Assembly: GCA_036524115.1 (NCBI GenBank)
Contig: DATDCY010000065.1
Span: 1 to 15,950 of the forward strand
Reading direction: 5' to 3'
Length of the DNA stretch: 15,950 nucleotides
Origin: a bacterium
GTDB lineage: Bacteria; JAUVQV01; DATDCY01
Positions 1 to 6,615 of this stretch are shown in pieces; position 1 is the first letter of the stretch, and every line of letters starts with the position of its first letter. Under the pieces are notes generated by a model. That model did not search any database. It was not told the origin of the DNA and saw only the letters and a program-made list of their open reading frames with translations. A program made the position numbers and the translations under genes.

Positions 1-332
1 CGCGCCACGCGGAAGGACGGGCCCTCGAACGGCGCCCGACGGCAAAGGCCCGCGAGGACGCGCTCGCTGCCGCCCCGGAGGCCCTGCTGCGCGACCGGCG
101 GCGCGGCACCATCGTGGTGCTCGGCCCCGGGCAGCGGGTGCATGTCTTCTCCGGGGAGGGGCGACACGTCACGAGCCTCGCGATGGACGCGGACGCGGTG
201 CGCCGCCGCCGGCGGCTGGAGCGCTGGGAACCGCTGGAGGCGCCGGCGCGCGCGGCCTTTCGCGAGGCGCTGGCGAGCCGCGCGGGCGAGGACGGGCCCT
301 ACTCTTCGTCGCCGAGGAGCAGCTCGGCGTAG
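1..332 (+). CDS. Hypothetical protein, C-terminal fragment
   Basis: An open frame enters from the left edge (first full codon at 3) and ends with TAG at 330-332, giving about 109 residues of a C-terminus. The N-terminal part is Ala/Arg/Glu-rich and probably helical. A short beta-like core (GTIVVLGPGQRVHVFSGEGR, then HVTSLAMD) is followed by an Arg-rich segment and a final helix. I do not recognise a family and assign no function. The last 11 codons overlap the 3' end of the convergent gene on the other strand, and the final Ser-rich residues look like read-through into that gene rather than a conserved ending. Coding status rests on a plausible amino-acid pattern and the uninterrupted frame only. 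Confidence 0.5.
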   Translation, partial: RHAEGRALERRPTAKAREDALAAAPEALLRDRRRGTIVVLGPGQRVHVFSGEGRHVTSLAMDADAVRRRRRLERWEPLEAPARAAFREALASRAGEDGPYSSSPRSSSA

Positions 333-1075
333 CCGACGCGCTTGAAACCCTTGGGCACCGCGAAGTCGGCGGCGGGGAAATTCTGGACAGCGACGGACTT
401 CACCTCGAGGGTGCTTTTCTCGCCGATGAAGTAGAGGATCTGCCGCAGCGGGTATCCCGTCGCCCGCAGCGCCCGATACGGTGCGCCGTCCTCGTAGCCC
501 TGGCCGGCGCCATTGCCCTCGCCCAGCATCTGGCGCATCGCCTGCGCGAATGCCGCCGGGTCGACCTCGGCCGCGATGTCGAGCTTCGGGGCGATCCAGA
601 GCTCCTCCACCAGCTCGCCGTCGACGACGACCGCGTGGCGGCGCGTCTCGTACCCGAGGAGGCGCTCGCCGGGGCCCTTGTCCTTGATCTCGACGCCGGG
701 CGGCTTGGCTGGCTGCGCCGGCGCGCCCTGCGCCGCTTCCTCCCCGGGGGCGCCGCCTTCCGCGGCGGCTTCCTCGCGCGCCTGCGCGTCGGCGCGCGCC
801 AGCTCCGCGGCAAGGTCCTTGAGCGGTCCGCCGGCGTAGCGCTTCGATCCGGCGTCGAAGAGCCACCCTTCGCCGCCCTTGACGTCGATGATCATCGTCA
901 GCCCCTCGAGCGCGCCGTCGACGCGGACCTTCCCCGCCTGGAACCAGTAGGTGGTCAGGTCGTCGGGGAACTCGGGGTCCACCTCCTCGATGCGGAAGCC
1001 GGCCCGCGCCGGGACCGCGGACGCGAGGACCACCGCGGCGAGCAGCAGCGGGAGCGCGGGCGCGAGTCTCTTCAT
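299..1075 (-). CDS. Secreted DUF4412/LolA-like protein
   Basis: The 258-residue protein has a clear Sec signal peptide: Lys-Arg after the Met, a hydrophobic Leu/Ala/Val core, and a likely signal peptidase I site ending in ARA near residue 26. The mature part begins GFRIEEVDPEF. Segments such as WFQAGKVRVDG, MIIDVKGGEGWLFD and SKRYAGGPL resemble periplasmic DUF4412 proteins, which look like the LolA lipoprotein-carrier fold: beta strands describing how a reporter value is stored or displayed. An Ala/Glu/Pro-rich linker at about residues 93-127 splits the domain and is probably disordered. The C-terminal half (ILYFIGEKSTLEVKSV and FAVPKGFKRVGY) completes the likely beta sheet. The start at 1075 is chosen because the signal peptide begins there. 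It is divergent from the PEGA lipoprotein gene. The family assignment is by resemblance and the function is unknown. Confidence 0.72.
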   Translation of the reverse strand: MKRLAPALPLLLAAVVLASAVPARAGFRIEEVDPEFPDDLTTYWFQAGKVRVDGALEGLTMIIDVKGGEGWLFDAGSKRYAGGPLKDLAAELARADAQAREEAAAEGGAPGEEAAQGAPAQPAKPPGVEIKDKGPGERLLGYETRRHAVVVDGELVEELWIAPKLDIAAEVDPAAFAQAMRQMLGEGNGAGQGYEDGAPYRALRATGYPLRQILYFIGEKSTLEVKSVAVQNFPAADFAVPKGFKRVGYAELLLGDEE

Positions 1076-1121
1076 GGTCTCTTCATCGGGGTTGTCGCAT
1101 CATAGCTGCTTTCCGGGCGGC

Positions 1122-1150
1122 TTGACAACCGTCGCGCGCGCGGATATTCC
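1122..1150 (+). promoter_or_regulatory. Candidate sigma-70 promoter of the PEGA lipoprotein gene
   Basis: A perfect -35 hexamer TTGACA lies at 1122-1127. After exactly 17 nt comes TATTCC at 1145-1150, which matches only three of six -10 positions. If used, transcription would start at about 1157-1158, directly on the proposed ATG at 1158. The short divergent gap (1076-1157) must also hold the promoter of the secreted-protein gene on the other strand, for which I see no convincing hexamers. Confidence 0.4.
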
Positions 1151-1157
1151 CGTGGGC

Positions 1158-2168
1158 ATGGGAGAAAGGCTTCGCCGCGGCGCCCGGGTCTGCGCACTGG
1201 CCCTGCTCGCCGGCTGCGCGGCGGCGCGGCCGCCGGTCCCGGAGGCCGCCGTGCCCGCGGCGCCCGTCGTTCCGGCCGCTGCCGCCGGCAGCGGCACGCT
1301 GCGCATCGGCTCCTCCCCCGCGGGGGCCCGGATCATCGTCGACGACACGCCGACGAACTTCCGGACGCCCACCGCCTTCCCGCTGCCCGCGGGCGGCCAC
1401 CGGGTCATGCTCTCGCTCGCCGCCCACCGCAACTGGGAGGCGAAGGTGCGCCTCGAGGCCGGCGCCACCACGCAGGTCGACGCCACGCTCGCGGCCCTCG
1501 GCACCGGCAGCGTGGGCGTCTCGAGCACCCCGCCGGGCGCGGCGATCTGCGTCGACGGCGAGCCGACGGGGCTCGTGACCCCCGCCACCGTCCCCGCGCT
1601 GCCGGTGGGCACGCACACCGTCCAGCTGCGCCTCGAGGGCTACGAGGCCTGGTCGCAGGCGGTCGTGGTGCGGCCGGACCGCCACTTCCCCTTCCAGGCG
1701 CTGCTGGCCCCCTCGCGGAAGAACCTCGGGCGGCTGAACGTGCGCTCCCACCCGCCCCGGGCGCTCATCGCGCTCGACGGCGTCCCCCTGGGGAAGGTCA
1801 CGCCGCAGTGCCTCGGCGAGGTGCCGGCGGGCTCGCACGTGATGGAGCTGACGCTGGCCGGGTTCCGGCCGTGGAGCGGCACGGCGGTCGTGGAAGAGGG
1901 GCGCGCGCGCGACCTGCTCGTCACGCTGCGGCGCCTGCCGGCGCAGGAGGCGGGCCGCGCGCGCATCGAGAGCGAGCCGGCGGGAGCGACGATCACGCTC
2001 GACGGCGTCGCGCTGGAGCAGCCCAGCCCCGCGAGCATCGACGGCCTGCCCCCCGGCACGTTCTCGGTGGAACTGGCCGCGCCGGGGCGGCGGCCGTGGC
2101 GCGGCGAGCTGACGGTGCTCTCGGGCCAGCGCACGCTGTTGCAGGCGGTTCTCGACCCCGTTCCGTAG
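1158..2168 (+). CDS. PEGA-repeat lipoprotein
   Basis: The 336-residue protein starts with a lipoprotein signal peptide: MGERLRRG, a hydrophobic Ala/Leu stretch, and the lipobox LLAGC with the lipidated cysteine at residue 20. Ala follows the Cys, so the Lol system would send it to the outer membrane. After an Ala/Pro linker come four PEGA repeats of about 70-75 residues. Their hallmark strands are SPAGARIIVDD (near 51), TPPGAAICVDG (near 124), HPPRALIALDG (near 198) and EPAGATITLDG (near 273), each followed by a P-G-x-H/F-x-V/M-x-L turn. PEGA domains occur in surface and cell-envelope proteins, probably as binding or spacer modules; no ligand can be named. The frame is open upstream to 951, but the signal peptide fixes the start at 1158 (a GTG two codons earlier is an alternative). 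No Shine-Dalgarno sequence is visible. Confidence 0.85.
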   Translation: MGERLRRGARVCALALLAGCAAARPPVPEAAVPAAPVVPAAAAGSGTLRIGSSPAGARIIVDDTPTNFRTPTAFPLPAGGHRVMLSLAAHRNWEAKVRLEAGATTQVDATLAALGTGSVGVSSTPPGAAICVDGEPTGLVTPATVPALPVGTHTVQLRLEGYEAWSQAVVVRPDRHFPFQALLAPSRKNLGRLNVRSHPPRALIALDGVPLGKVTPQCLGEVPAGSHVMELTLAGFRPWSGTAVVEEGRARDLLVTLRRLPAQEAGRARIESEPAGATITLDGVALEQPSPASIDGLPPGTFSVELAAPGRRPWRGELTVLSGQRTLLQAVLDPVP

Positions 2169-2198
2169 CAGGCCCGGAGACCCGGCGCAGGAAGAGAA

Positions 2199-2224
2199 CG
2201 GGGGCCGGGCGTCCCCGGCCCCCG
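2199..2224. terminator. Hairpin between convergent genes, likely bidirectional terminator
   Basis: CGGGGGCCGGG (2199-2209) is the exact reverse complement of CCCGGCCCCCG (2214-2224), with a 4-nt loop CGTC. This gives a perfect 11-bp stem between two genes that end towards each other (stops at 2168 on + and 2234 on -). Read on the - strand the stem is followed by a pyrimidine run (TTCTCTTCC), as expected for an intrinsic terminator of the porin gene. On the + strand the T-tract is missing. Confidence 0.7.
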
Positions 2225-2233
2225 CTGAACGGG

Positions 2234-3526
2234 CTAGTAGCGGTAGGTCACGCTCGCGGCAACCGTGTTCTGGGAGTGGCTGACCTCGAGCCCCGGTCCG
2301 AAGGGGTTCTCCATCATGTTCAGGTTGTCATTGCGCTGCGTCTTCTCGAAGGCGTGCTCGTAGGCCAGGTCGAAGACCCACTGGCCCATCGTGTAGCCAT
2401 AACCCACCGTCAGGTGCTGCTCGACGATCGCCGGGAAGAGCGGGTTGAGGTAGGCGTCGGGCACCGGGCTCTTGCCGAAGTTGTAGCCGACGCGGAGCGC
2501 CTGCGCCGGGGTGATCAGGTACTCCGCGCCGATGGCGAAGACCCACTGGTCGTCCCAGTGCATCGCGAAGTCCGCCTCGAGGTTCTGCGGCGCGAAGCCG
2601 CTGTCGGGGCTGCTGAGCTTGAGCTTGGGCACCTTGACCGCATCCGACCAGTTGATCCACTTGACGTCGGCGGCGAGCGTCAGCCCCGTGATGGGCAGGT
2701 AGGCCACGCCGAACTCCACCTCCTGGGGCCAGGTGAAGTCGTCCATCTTCGCGTCGTAATCGGTCTTCATCTGCCCGAAGTTCAGCGTCGCCGTGCCGTC
2801 GTCCATCTTGAGATCGGTCTTTGTCGTGTAGGTCGCGCCGAGGCGCACCTGCGGGCCGAGCTTGTACTGCGCGCCGATCCGGCCGGCGACGCCGAAACTC
2901 GAGAGGTCCCTGACCCGCATGCCGGCGAAGTCGTCGCCGGTCCCCGGGGTCCCGTCGAAGCCCGGCGAGTAGGTCTCCGGGAAGAAGGAGAACTTCATGC
3001 GCGCATAACCGACCATGACCGTCGCGCCGAGGGTCAAGTCCTCGGTGGCCCGGTAGGCCACCATCGGGTTCAGCCGCATGAAGGAGACCTCGGACATCAG
3101 GTGGTCCTTCGTGCCCATGCCCGTGTTCACGCCCTTGAAGTCGACGCCCATCCCGCCCTGCGCGTAGAGGCCGAAGCCCACCGTGAACGGGGTGCCCCCG
3201 ATCCGGTGCACGTAGCCGAGCTGCGGCATCGCGAAGACCTGGTTCTCGCCTTCGATGTCGTTGGCCCCGCCCATGTTGGTCATCCCGAGCTTGGGCATCA
3301 GCGCCGTGACGCCGATGCTCGCGGAACTCGGCGCGCAGCCGCAGATCAAGGCGGGGTTGCCGCTCACCGCCGCGGCGTCGCTGTCGGCGGCGACATCCGC
3401 CCCGCCCATCCCGGTGGAGCGGGGATTCGTGCCGATCATCTCCATCCCGTTCGTGGCCCCGGCCGGGGCCGCTGCGACGGCGCCGACCAGCGCCGCCGCG
3501 CACAGTGCCGCTAGGGTCTTCCTCAT
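2234..3526 (-). CDS. OmpP1/FadL/TodX-family outer-membrane channel
   Basis: The 430-residue protein is predicted to be a beta-barrel for uptake of hydrophobic molecules such as long-chain fatty acids or aromatic compounds. It has a Sec signal peptide (MRKTLAALCAAALVGAVAAA, cleavage near AGA). A plug-like N-terminus follows (TNGMEMIGTNPRSTGMGGAD, then DAAAVSGNPA), which carries the NPA motif typical of FadL. Many alternating amphipathic strands come next, and the C-terminus ASVTYRY ends in the aromatic residue used as a barrel-assembly signal. The length is normal for the family. A longer reading frame extends upstream to 3931, but the signal peptide and a strong GAGGAGGG ribosome site just before the ATG decide the start at 3526. 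A CGC cysteine pair directly after the NPA motif is unusual for a barrel protein. The substrate is unknown. Confidence 0.9.
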   Translation of the reverse strand: MRKTLAALCAAALVGAVAAAPAGATNGMEMIGTNPRSTGMGGADVAADSDAAAVSGNPALICGCAPSSASIGVTALMPKLGMTNMGGANDIEGENQVFAMPQLGYVHRIGGTPFTVGFGLYAQGGMGVDFKGVNTGMGTKDHLMSEVSFMRLNPMVAYRATEDLTLGATVMVGYARMKFSFFPETYSPGFDGTPGTGDDFAGMRVRDLSSFGVAGRIGAQYKLGPQVRLGATYTTKTDLKMDDGTATLNFGQMKTDYDAKMDDFTWPQEVEFGVAYLPITGLTLAADVKWINWSDAVKVPKLKLSSPDSGFAPQNLEADFAMHWDDQWVFAIGAEYLITPAQALRVGYNFGKSPVPDAYLNPLFPAIVEQHLTVGYGYTMGQWVFDLAYEHAFEKTQRNDNLNMMENPFGPGLEVSHSQNTVAASVTYRY

Positions 3527-3568
3527 CTCGCCCTCCTCGTTGTTGGTGGCCGCCTTCGGTGTCCCCTC

Positions 3569-3574
3569 ACTATA
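3569..3574 (-). promoter_or_regulatory. Candidate -10 element of the porin gene
   Basis: On the - strand these bases read TATAGT, matching the sigma-70 -10 consensus at five of six positions. They lie about 43 bases upstream of the porin ATG, with the GAGGAGGG ribosome site in between. No good -35 hexamer is seen at the usual distance, so the promoter may need an activator or be weak. Confidence 0.4.
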
Positions 3575-3687
3575 CGCGCTTCCGCCGCGGAGTGTTTCAG
3601 CAAACCGCGTGGCCGGGGATGCGCGCGGGCCGCGTTTGGCGCGGGGAGAGCCGGCGCGCCGGCCGCCGCACGGGGCGCGGGTGAATT

Positions 3688-3714
3688 CTGACAGGCTGAC
3701 AGTGCGACCTGACA
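3688..3714 (+). repeat. Three direct CTGACA repeats, candidate regulator-binding site
   Basis: CTGACA occurs at 3688-3693, 3696-3701 and 3709-3714. The copies are followed by GG, GT and AG, so the core is CTGACA plus a purine. Start-to-start steps are 8 and 13 bases. They sit about 100-130 bases upstream of the sigma-54-like element, the usual range for an activator site at such promoters. No known regulator motif is recognised, and role is inferred from position only. Confidence 0.4.
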
Positions 3715-3816
3715 AGTTGGCATTCCTGGCGCGTGTGAAAGAACGCACCACCACATGACCCGGGCAACGCCCCACGTTTTTGCCTCGCCGCAGGGGCCGC
3801 GCAAGTCCGTGGGACA

Positions 3817-3832
3817 TGGTATGGATTTTGCT
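3817..3832 (+). promoter_or_regulatory. Candidate sigma-54 (-24/-12) promoter of the aprBA-qmoABC-sat operon
   Basis: TGGTATGGATTTTGCT matches the sigma-54 consensus TGGCAC-N5-TTGCW at 9 of its 11 defined positions, with exactly the required spacing between the GG and GC doublets. It lies in a short AT-rich island in otherwise very GC-rich DNA. Transcription would begin near 3843, leaving a leader of about 200 nt before aprB. No sigma-70 promoter with an acceptable -35 overlaps it (TAAATA at 3832-3837 has none). Sigma-54 motifs also occur by chance, so this is a moderate-confidence call. Confidence 0.42.
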
Positions 3833-3982
3833 AAATACCTGCCTGTTCCGCCGGCAACGGGTCCGGACCGAGGGGACGGGCGCCCGCCGGCGATGAAGCG
3901 AAGAGATGACGAAATTCGAACGAGGGACCATGGACAGGGAGGTGAGGGCCGGAGATCACGAGCGCGCAGGGAGTCCCAGCAC

Positions 3983-4021
3983 GGGGAACGGATGTCCCCA
4001 GGTGAGTCCCGCCAGCGGGAC
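3983..4021 (+). promoter_or_regulatory. Two short hairpins in the aprB leader
   Basis: GGGGA (3983-3987) pairs with TCCCC (3995-3999) around a 7-nt loop. GTCCCG (4006-4011) pairs with CGGGAC (4016-4021) around the 4-nt loop CCAG and ends 9 bases before the GGAGGAG ribosome site at 4031-4037. They could protect the mRNA 5' end or tune access to the ribosome site. No known riboswitch class is recognised, and short GC-rich inverted repeats are common at this base composition. Confidence 0.3.
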
Positions 4022-4042
4022 CGTCAACAAGGAGGAGAGCTG

Positions 4043-4459
4043 ATGCCGAGTTACGTTCTCACGGAGAAGTGCGACGGGTGCAAGGGGCAGGACAAGACCG
4101 CCTGCCAGTACATCTGCCCCAACGACCTGATGACCCTCAACCGGGACATCATGAAGGCGCACAACCAGGAAACCGACCAGTGCTGGGAGTGCTACAACTG
4201 CGTGAAGATCTGCCCCCAGCAGGCGATCGAGATCCGGGCCTACCAGGACTTCGCCCCCCTCGGCGCGAACGTCATCCCGATGCGCTCGACGGACTCCATC
4301 ATGTGGACCGTGAAGTTCCGCAACGGGACCCTCAAGCGCTTCAAGTTCCCGATCCGCACCACCGTCGAGGGTTCGATCGACCCCTACGCCGGCAAGCCGG
4401 AGCCCGACTACGCGAAGCTCAAGAGCCCGGGTTTCTTCAACTACGAGGCCCGCAAGTAG
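4043..4459 (+). CDS. aprB: Adenylylsulfate reductase, beta subunit
   Basis: This is the electron-transfer subunit of dissimilatory APS reductase. It passes two electrons from the Qmo complex to the FAD of AprA in the cytoplasm. Within 138 residues there are two [4Fe-4S] motifs: Cys10, 13, 21 and 25 (the second pair widely spaced, as typical for AprB) and Cys47, 50, 53 and 57 (CWECYNCVKICP). Trp48, beside Cys47, matches the tryptophan known in this family to lie on the electron path towards the flavin. A beta-rich middle (SIMWTVKFRNGTLKRFKFPI) and a short tail ending in FNYEARK follow. The tail appears shorter than in the Desulfovibrio proteins of about 165 residues, where it wraps around AprA. 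A GGAGGAG ribosome site 5 bases before the ATG decides the start; an upstream frame extension is not credible. First gene of the operon; aprA follows after 31 bases. Confidence 0.96.
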   Translation: MPSYVLTEKCDGCKGQDKTACQYICPNDLMTLNRDIMKAHNQETDQCWECYNCVKICPQQAIEIRAYQDFAPLGANVIPMRSTDSIMWTVKFRNGTLKRFKFPIRTTVEGSIDPYAGKPEPDYAKLKSPGFFNYEARK

Positions 4460-4490
4460 CCGCGCCGCGGATCAGGGAGGATAAGAGAGC

Positions 4491-6494
4491 ATGGAAAAGG
4501 AGAGCTGCACTTTCTCGTACTGCCAGAAGCCCGCGGTCATCGAGGTCGAGACCGACCTGCTGCTCATCGGCGGCGGCATGGCCTGCTGCGGCGCCGCCTA
4601 CGAGGCCGCGCGCTGGGCGACCCCCAAGGGCATCAAGGTGACGATGGTCGACAAGGCCGCGACCGACCGCTCCGGCGCCGTCGCGATGGGCCTGTCGGCG
4701 ATCAACACCTACGTCGGCGAGAACAAGCCCGAGGACTACGTCAAGTACGTCCGCGCCGACCTGATGGGCATCATCCGCGAGGACCTGGTCTACGACCTGG
4801 GCCGGCACGTGGATGACTCGGTCCACCTCTTCGAGGAGTGGGGCCTGCCGATCTGGAAGAAGGGCGACGACGGCTTCTCGCTCGACGGCTTCCAGGCCCG
4901 CGACGCCGGCAAGAAGTCCCTCAGGGACGGCGGCACGCCGGTGCGCTCCGGCAAGTGGCAGATCATGATCAACGGCGAGTCCTACAAGGTCATCGTGGCC
5001 GAGGCCGCCAAGAAGGCGCTCGAGTTCAACCGCAAGGGCACGGGCGTCGACCAGAACCACTTCGAGCGCGTCTTCATCGTGAAGCTCTACAACGACGCGA
5101 GCGACCCGAACCGCGTCGCGGCCGCGGCCGGCTTCTCCGTGCGCGAGAACAAGATCTACCTCTTCAAGGCCAAGGCGATGATCAACGCCGCCGGCGGCGC
5201 CGTCAACGTCTTCCGCCCCCGCTCGGTCAAGGAGGGGCAGGGCCGCGCCTGGTACCCGGTGTGGAACTCGGGTTCGGGCTACGCGCTCGGCATGCAGGCC
5301 GGCGCCGAGATGACCCTCATGGAGAACCGCTTCGTGCCGGCGCGCTTCAAGGACGGCTACGGGCCGGTCGGCGCCTGGTTCCTCTTCTTCAAGGCGAAGG
5401 CCACCAACGCGCTCGGTGAGGACTACTGCGCGAACCAGGAGTACCTCGCGGAGGCCAAGGCCAAGTACGGCAAGTACGTCGACGCGATGGGCACGGCGAT
5501 CCGCAACCACCTGATGATGAAGGACATGAAGGCCGGCAAGGGCCCGATCCTCATGCGGACGCACGAGGCCATGGCCGCCATCAACAAGGACTTCGTCGAC
5601 AAGCTCGGCGAGAAGGAAGGCAAGAAGAAGGTCAAGCACCTCGAGGCCGAGGCCTGGGAGGACTTCCTCGACATGGCGATCGGCCAGGCCGGTCTCTGGG
5701 CCGCCAAGAACATCGAGCCCGACAAGGAGCCCTCCGAGATCATGCCGACCGAGCCCTACCTGCTCGGCTCGCACGCCGGCTGCGCCGGCTTCTGGGTCAG
5801 CGGCCCCGGCGACATCCCCGGCACCCCGGCCCACTACACCTGGGGCTACAACCGCATGTCCACCGTCAAGGGCCTGTTCATGGTCGGCGACGTCTGCGGC
5901 GCCTCGGGCCACAAGTTCTCCTCGGGCTCGCACGCGGAAGGCCGCATCGCCGCCAAGTCGGCGCTCGCCTTCATCATGGACAACAACACCATGCCGAAGG
6001 CCGCGGTCACGGCGGACGAGGTCGCCGCCGAGCTCTACGCCCCCTACGAGCTGTACGAGAAGTACAAGACCTTCACCACCGACCCGAAGACCAACCCGCA
6101 CTACATCAAGCCCGACATGCTCCAGGCGCGCCTGCAGAAGATCGGCGACGAGTACTTCGGCGGCATCTCGACCTGGTACATGACCTCGAAGACGATGCTC
6201 GAGACCGGCCTCAACCTCCTGACCATGCTCAAGGAGGACTCGGCCCGGATGGCGGCGGGCAACCTCCACGAGCTGATGCGCTGCTGGGAGAACTACCACC
6301 GCATCCTCTCGCTCGAGGCGCACGCGCGGCACATCCTCTTCAGGGAGGAGAGCCGGTACCCGGGCTACTACTACCGCGGCGACTTCGACAAGATCGACGA
6401 CGACAACTGGCGCTGCTTCACGAACTCCGTCTACGACCCCAAGACCAACAACTGGACCATGAAGAAGGTGGAGTACAAGCAGCTCTTCGCCTAG
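4491..6494 (+). CDS. aprA: Adenylylsulfate reductase, alpha subunit
   Basis: This is the catalytic flavoprotein that converts APS plus two electrons to sulfite and AMP (reversible), related to the fumarate reductase/succinate dehydrogenase flavoproteins. Its 667 residues are the normal length. The FAD-binding Rossmann motif is at residues 26-31 (IGGGMA) with the following ACCGAAYEAARWA helix. The block ENRFVPARFKDGYGP (about 278-292, Arg280 and Arg285) and GSHAGCAGFW (His428) match the conserved regions that in structurally studied homologues supply the APS-binding arginine and histidine; exact residue equivalence is inferred. GDVCGASGHKFSSGSHAEG near 465-483 is the second FAD contact region. 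GGAGG lies 10 bases before the ATG. It pairs with AprB, and a large hairpin follows the stop codon. Confidence 0.97.
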   Translation: MEKESCTFSYCQKPAVIEVETDLLLIGGGMACCGAAYEAARWATPKGIKVTMVDKAATDRSGAVAMGLSAINTYVGENKPEDYVKYVRADLMGIIREDLVYDLGRHVDDSVHLFEEWGLPIWKKGDDGFSLDGFQARDAGKKSLRDGGTPVRSGKWQIMINGESYKVIVAEAAKKALEFNRKGTGVDQNHFERVFIVKLYNDASDPNRVAAAAGFSVRENKIYLFKAKAMINAAGGAVNVFRPRSVKEGQGRAWYPVWNSGSGYALGMQAGAEMTLMENRFVPARFKDGYGPVGAWFLFFKAKATNALGEDYCANQEYLAEAKAKYGKYVDAMGTAIRNHLMMKDMKAGKGPILMRTHEAMAAINKDFVDKLGEKEGKKKVKHLEAEAWEDFLDMAIGQAGLWAAKNIEPDKEPSEIMPTEPYLLGSHAGCAGFWVSGPGDIPGTPAHYTWGYNRMSTVKGLFMVGDVCGASGHKFSSGSHAEGRIAAKSALAFIMDNNTMPKAAVTADEVAAELYAPYELYEKYKTFTTDPKTNPHYIKPDMLQARLQKIGDEYFGGISTWYMTSKTMLETGLNLLTMLKEDSARMAAGNLHELMRCWENYHRILSLEAHARHILFREESRYPGYYYRGDFDKIDDDNWRCFTNSVYDPKTNNWTMKKVEYKQLFA

Positions 6495-6502
6495 CACCGC
6501 TC

Positions 6503-6537
6503 GCCCGGGGGAGGGCCAGGTGCGCCCTCCCCCGGGC
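6503..6537 (+). terminator. Perfect 14-bp hairpin after aprA: partial terminator or mRNA processing/stability element
   Basis: GCCCGGGGGAGGGC (6503-6516) is the exact reverse complement of GCCCTCCCCCGGGC (6524-6537), separated by a 7-nt loop CAGGTGC. It starts 8 bases after the aprA stop codon and lies in the largest gap of the operon (121 bases). Only TTCCTCATCCCC follows, so it lacks a proper T-run and would be a leaky terminator at best. The simplest reading is that it protects the 3' end of an abundant aprBA transcript while letting less message through to qmoABC-sat. A small second stem is at 6571-6575/6579-6583. Confidence 0.65.
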
Positions 6538-6615
6538 TTCCTCATCCCCACTGCCGCAACACCCCAGCAGGCCCGCCGCGGGCGGACGATCGGACCTGAC
6601 CGAAGGAGAACGTGC

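Larger units (their letters stand above)
3527..4042. other. Gene-free control region between the porin gene and the apr-qmo-sat operon
   Basis: I find no convincing gene in these 516 bases. The open frame that runs into aprB from 3755 is Arg/Gly/Gln-rich and has no ribosome site of its own. The stretch holds the porin promoter on the - strand, a 14-bp perfect palindrome GCCGGCGCGCCGGC at 3650-3663 of unknown role, three CTGACA repeats, a locally AT-rich segment with a sigma-54-like element, and a probable leader of about 200 nt with several short inverted repeats before aprB. Confidence 0.7.

Noticed and set aside
3718-3733. Second sigma-54-like site (TGGCATTCCTGGCGC)
   Set aside because: GG and GC spacing fits, but the -12 part lacks the TTGC core, so the site at 3817 is much better.
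3732-3752. Possible Rex-type operator (GTGTGAAAGAACGCAC)
   Set aside because: Only the left half resembles the Rex half-site TTGTGAA. The right half does not form the needed inverted repeat.
3527-3931. N-terminal extension of the porin
   Set aside because: It would bury the signal peptide and cross the promoter and repeat region. The GAGGAGGG ribosome site selects 3526.
3755-4042. N-terminal extension of AprB
   Set aside because: The translation is a charged, Gln/Gly/Arg-rich sequence unlike any AprB. A strong ribosome site marks the ATG at 4043.
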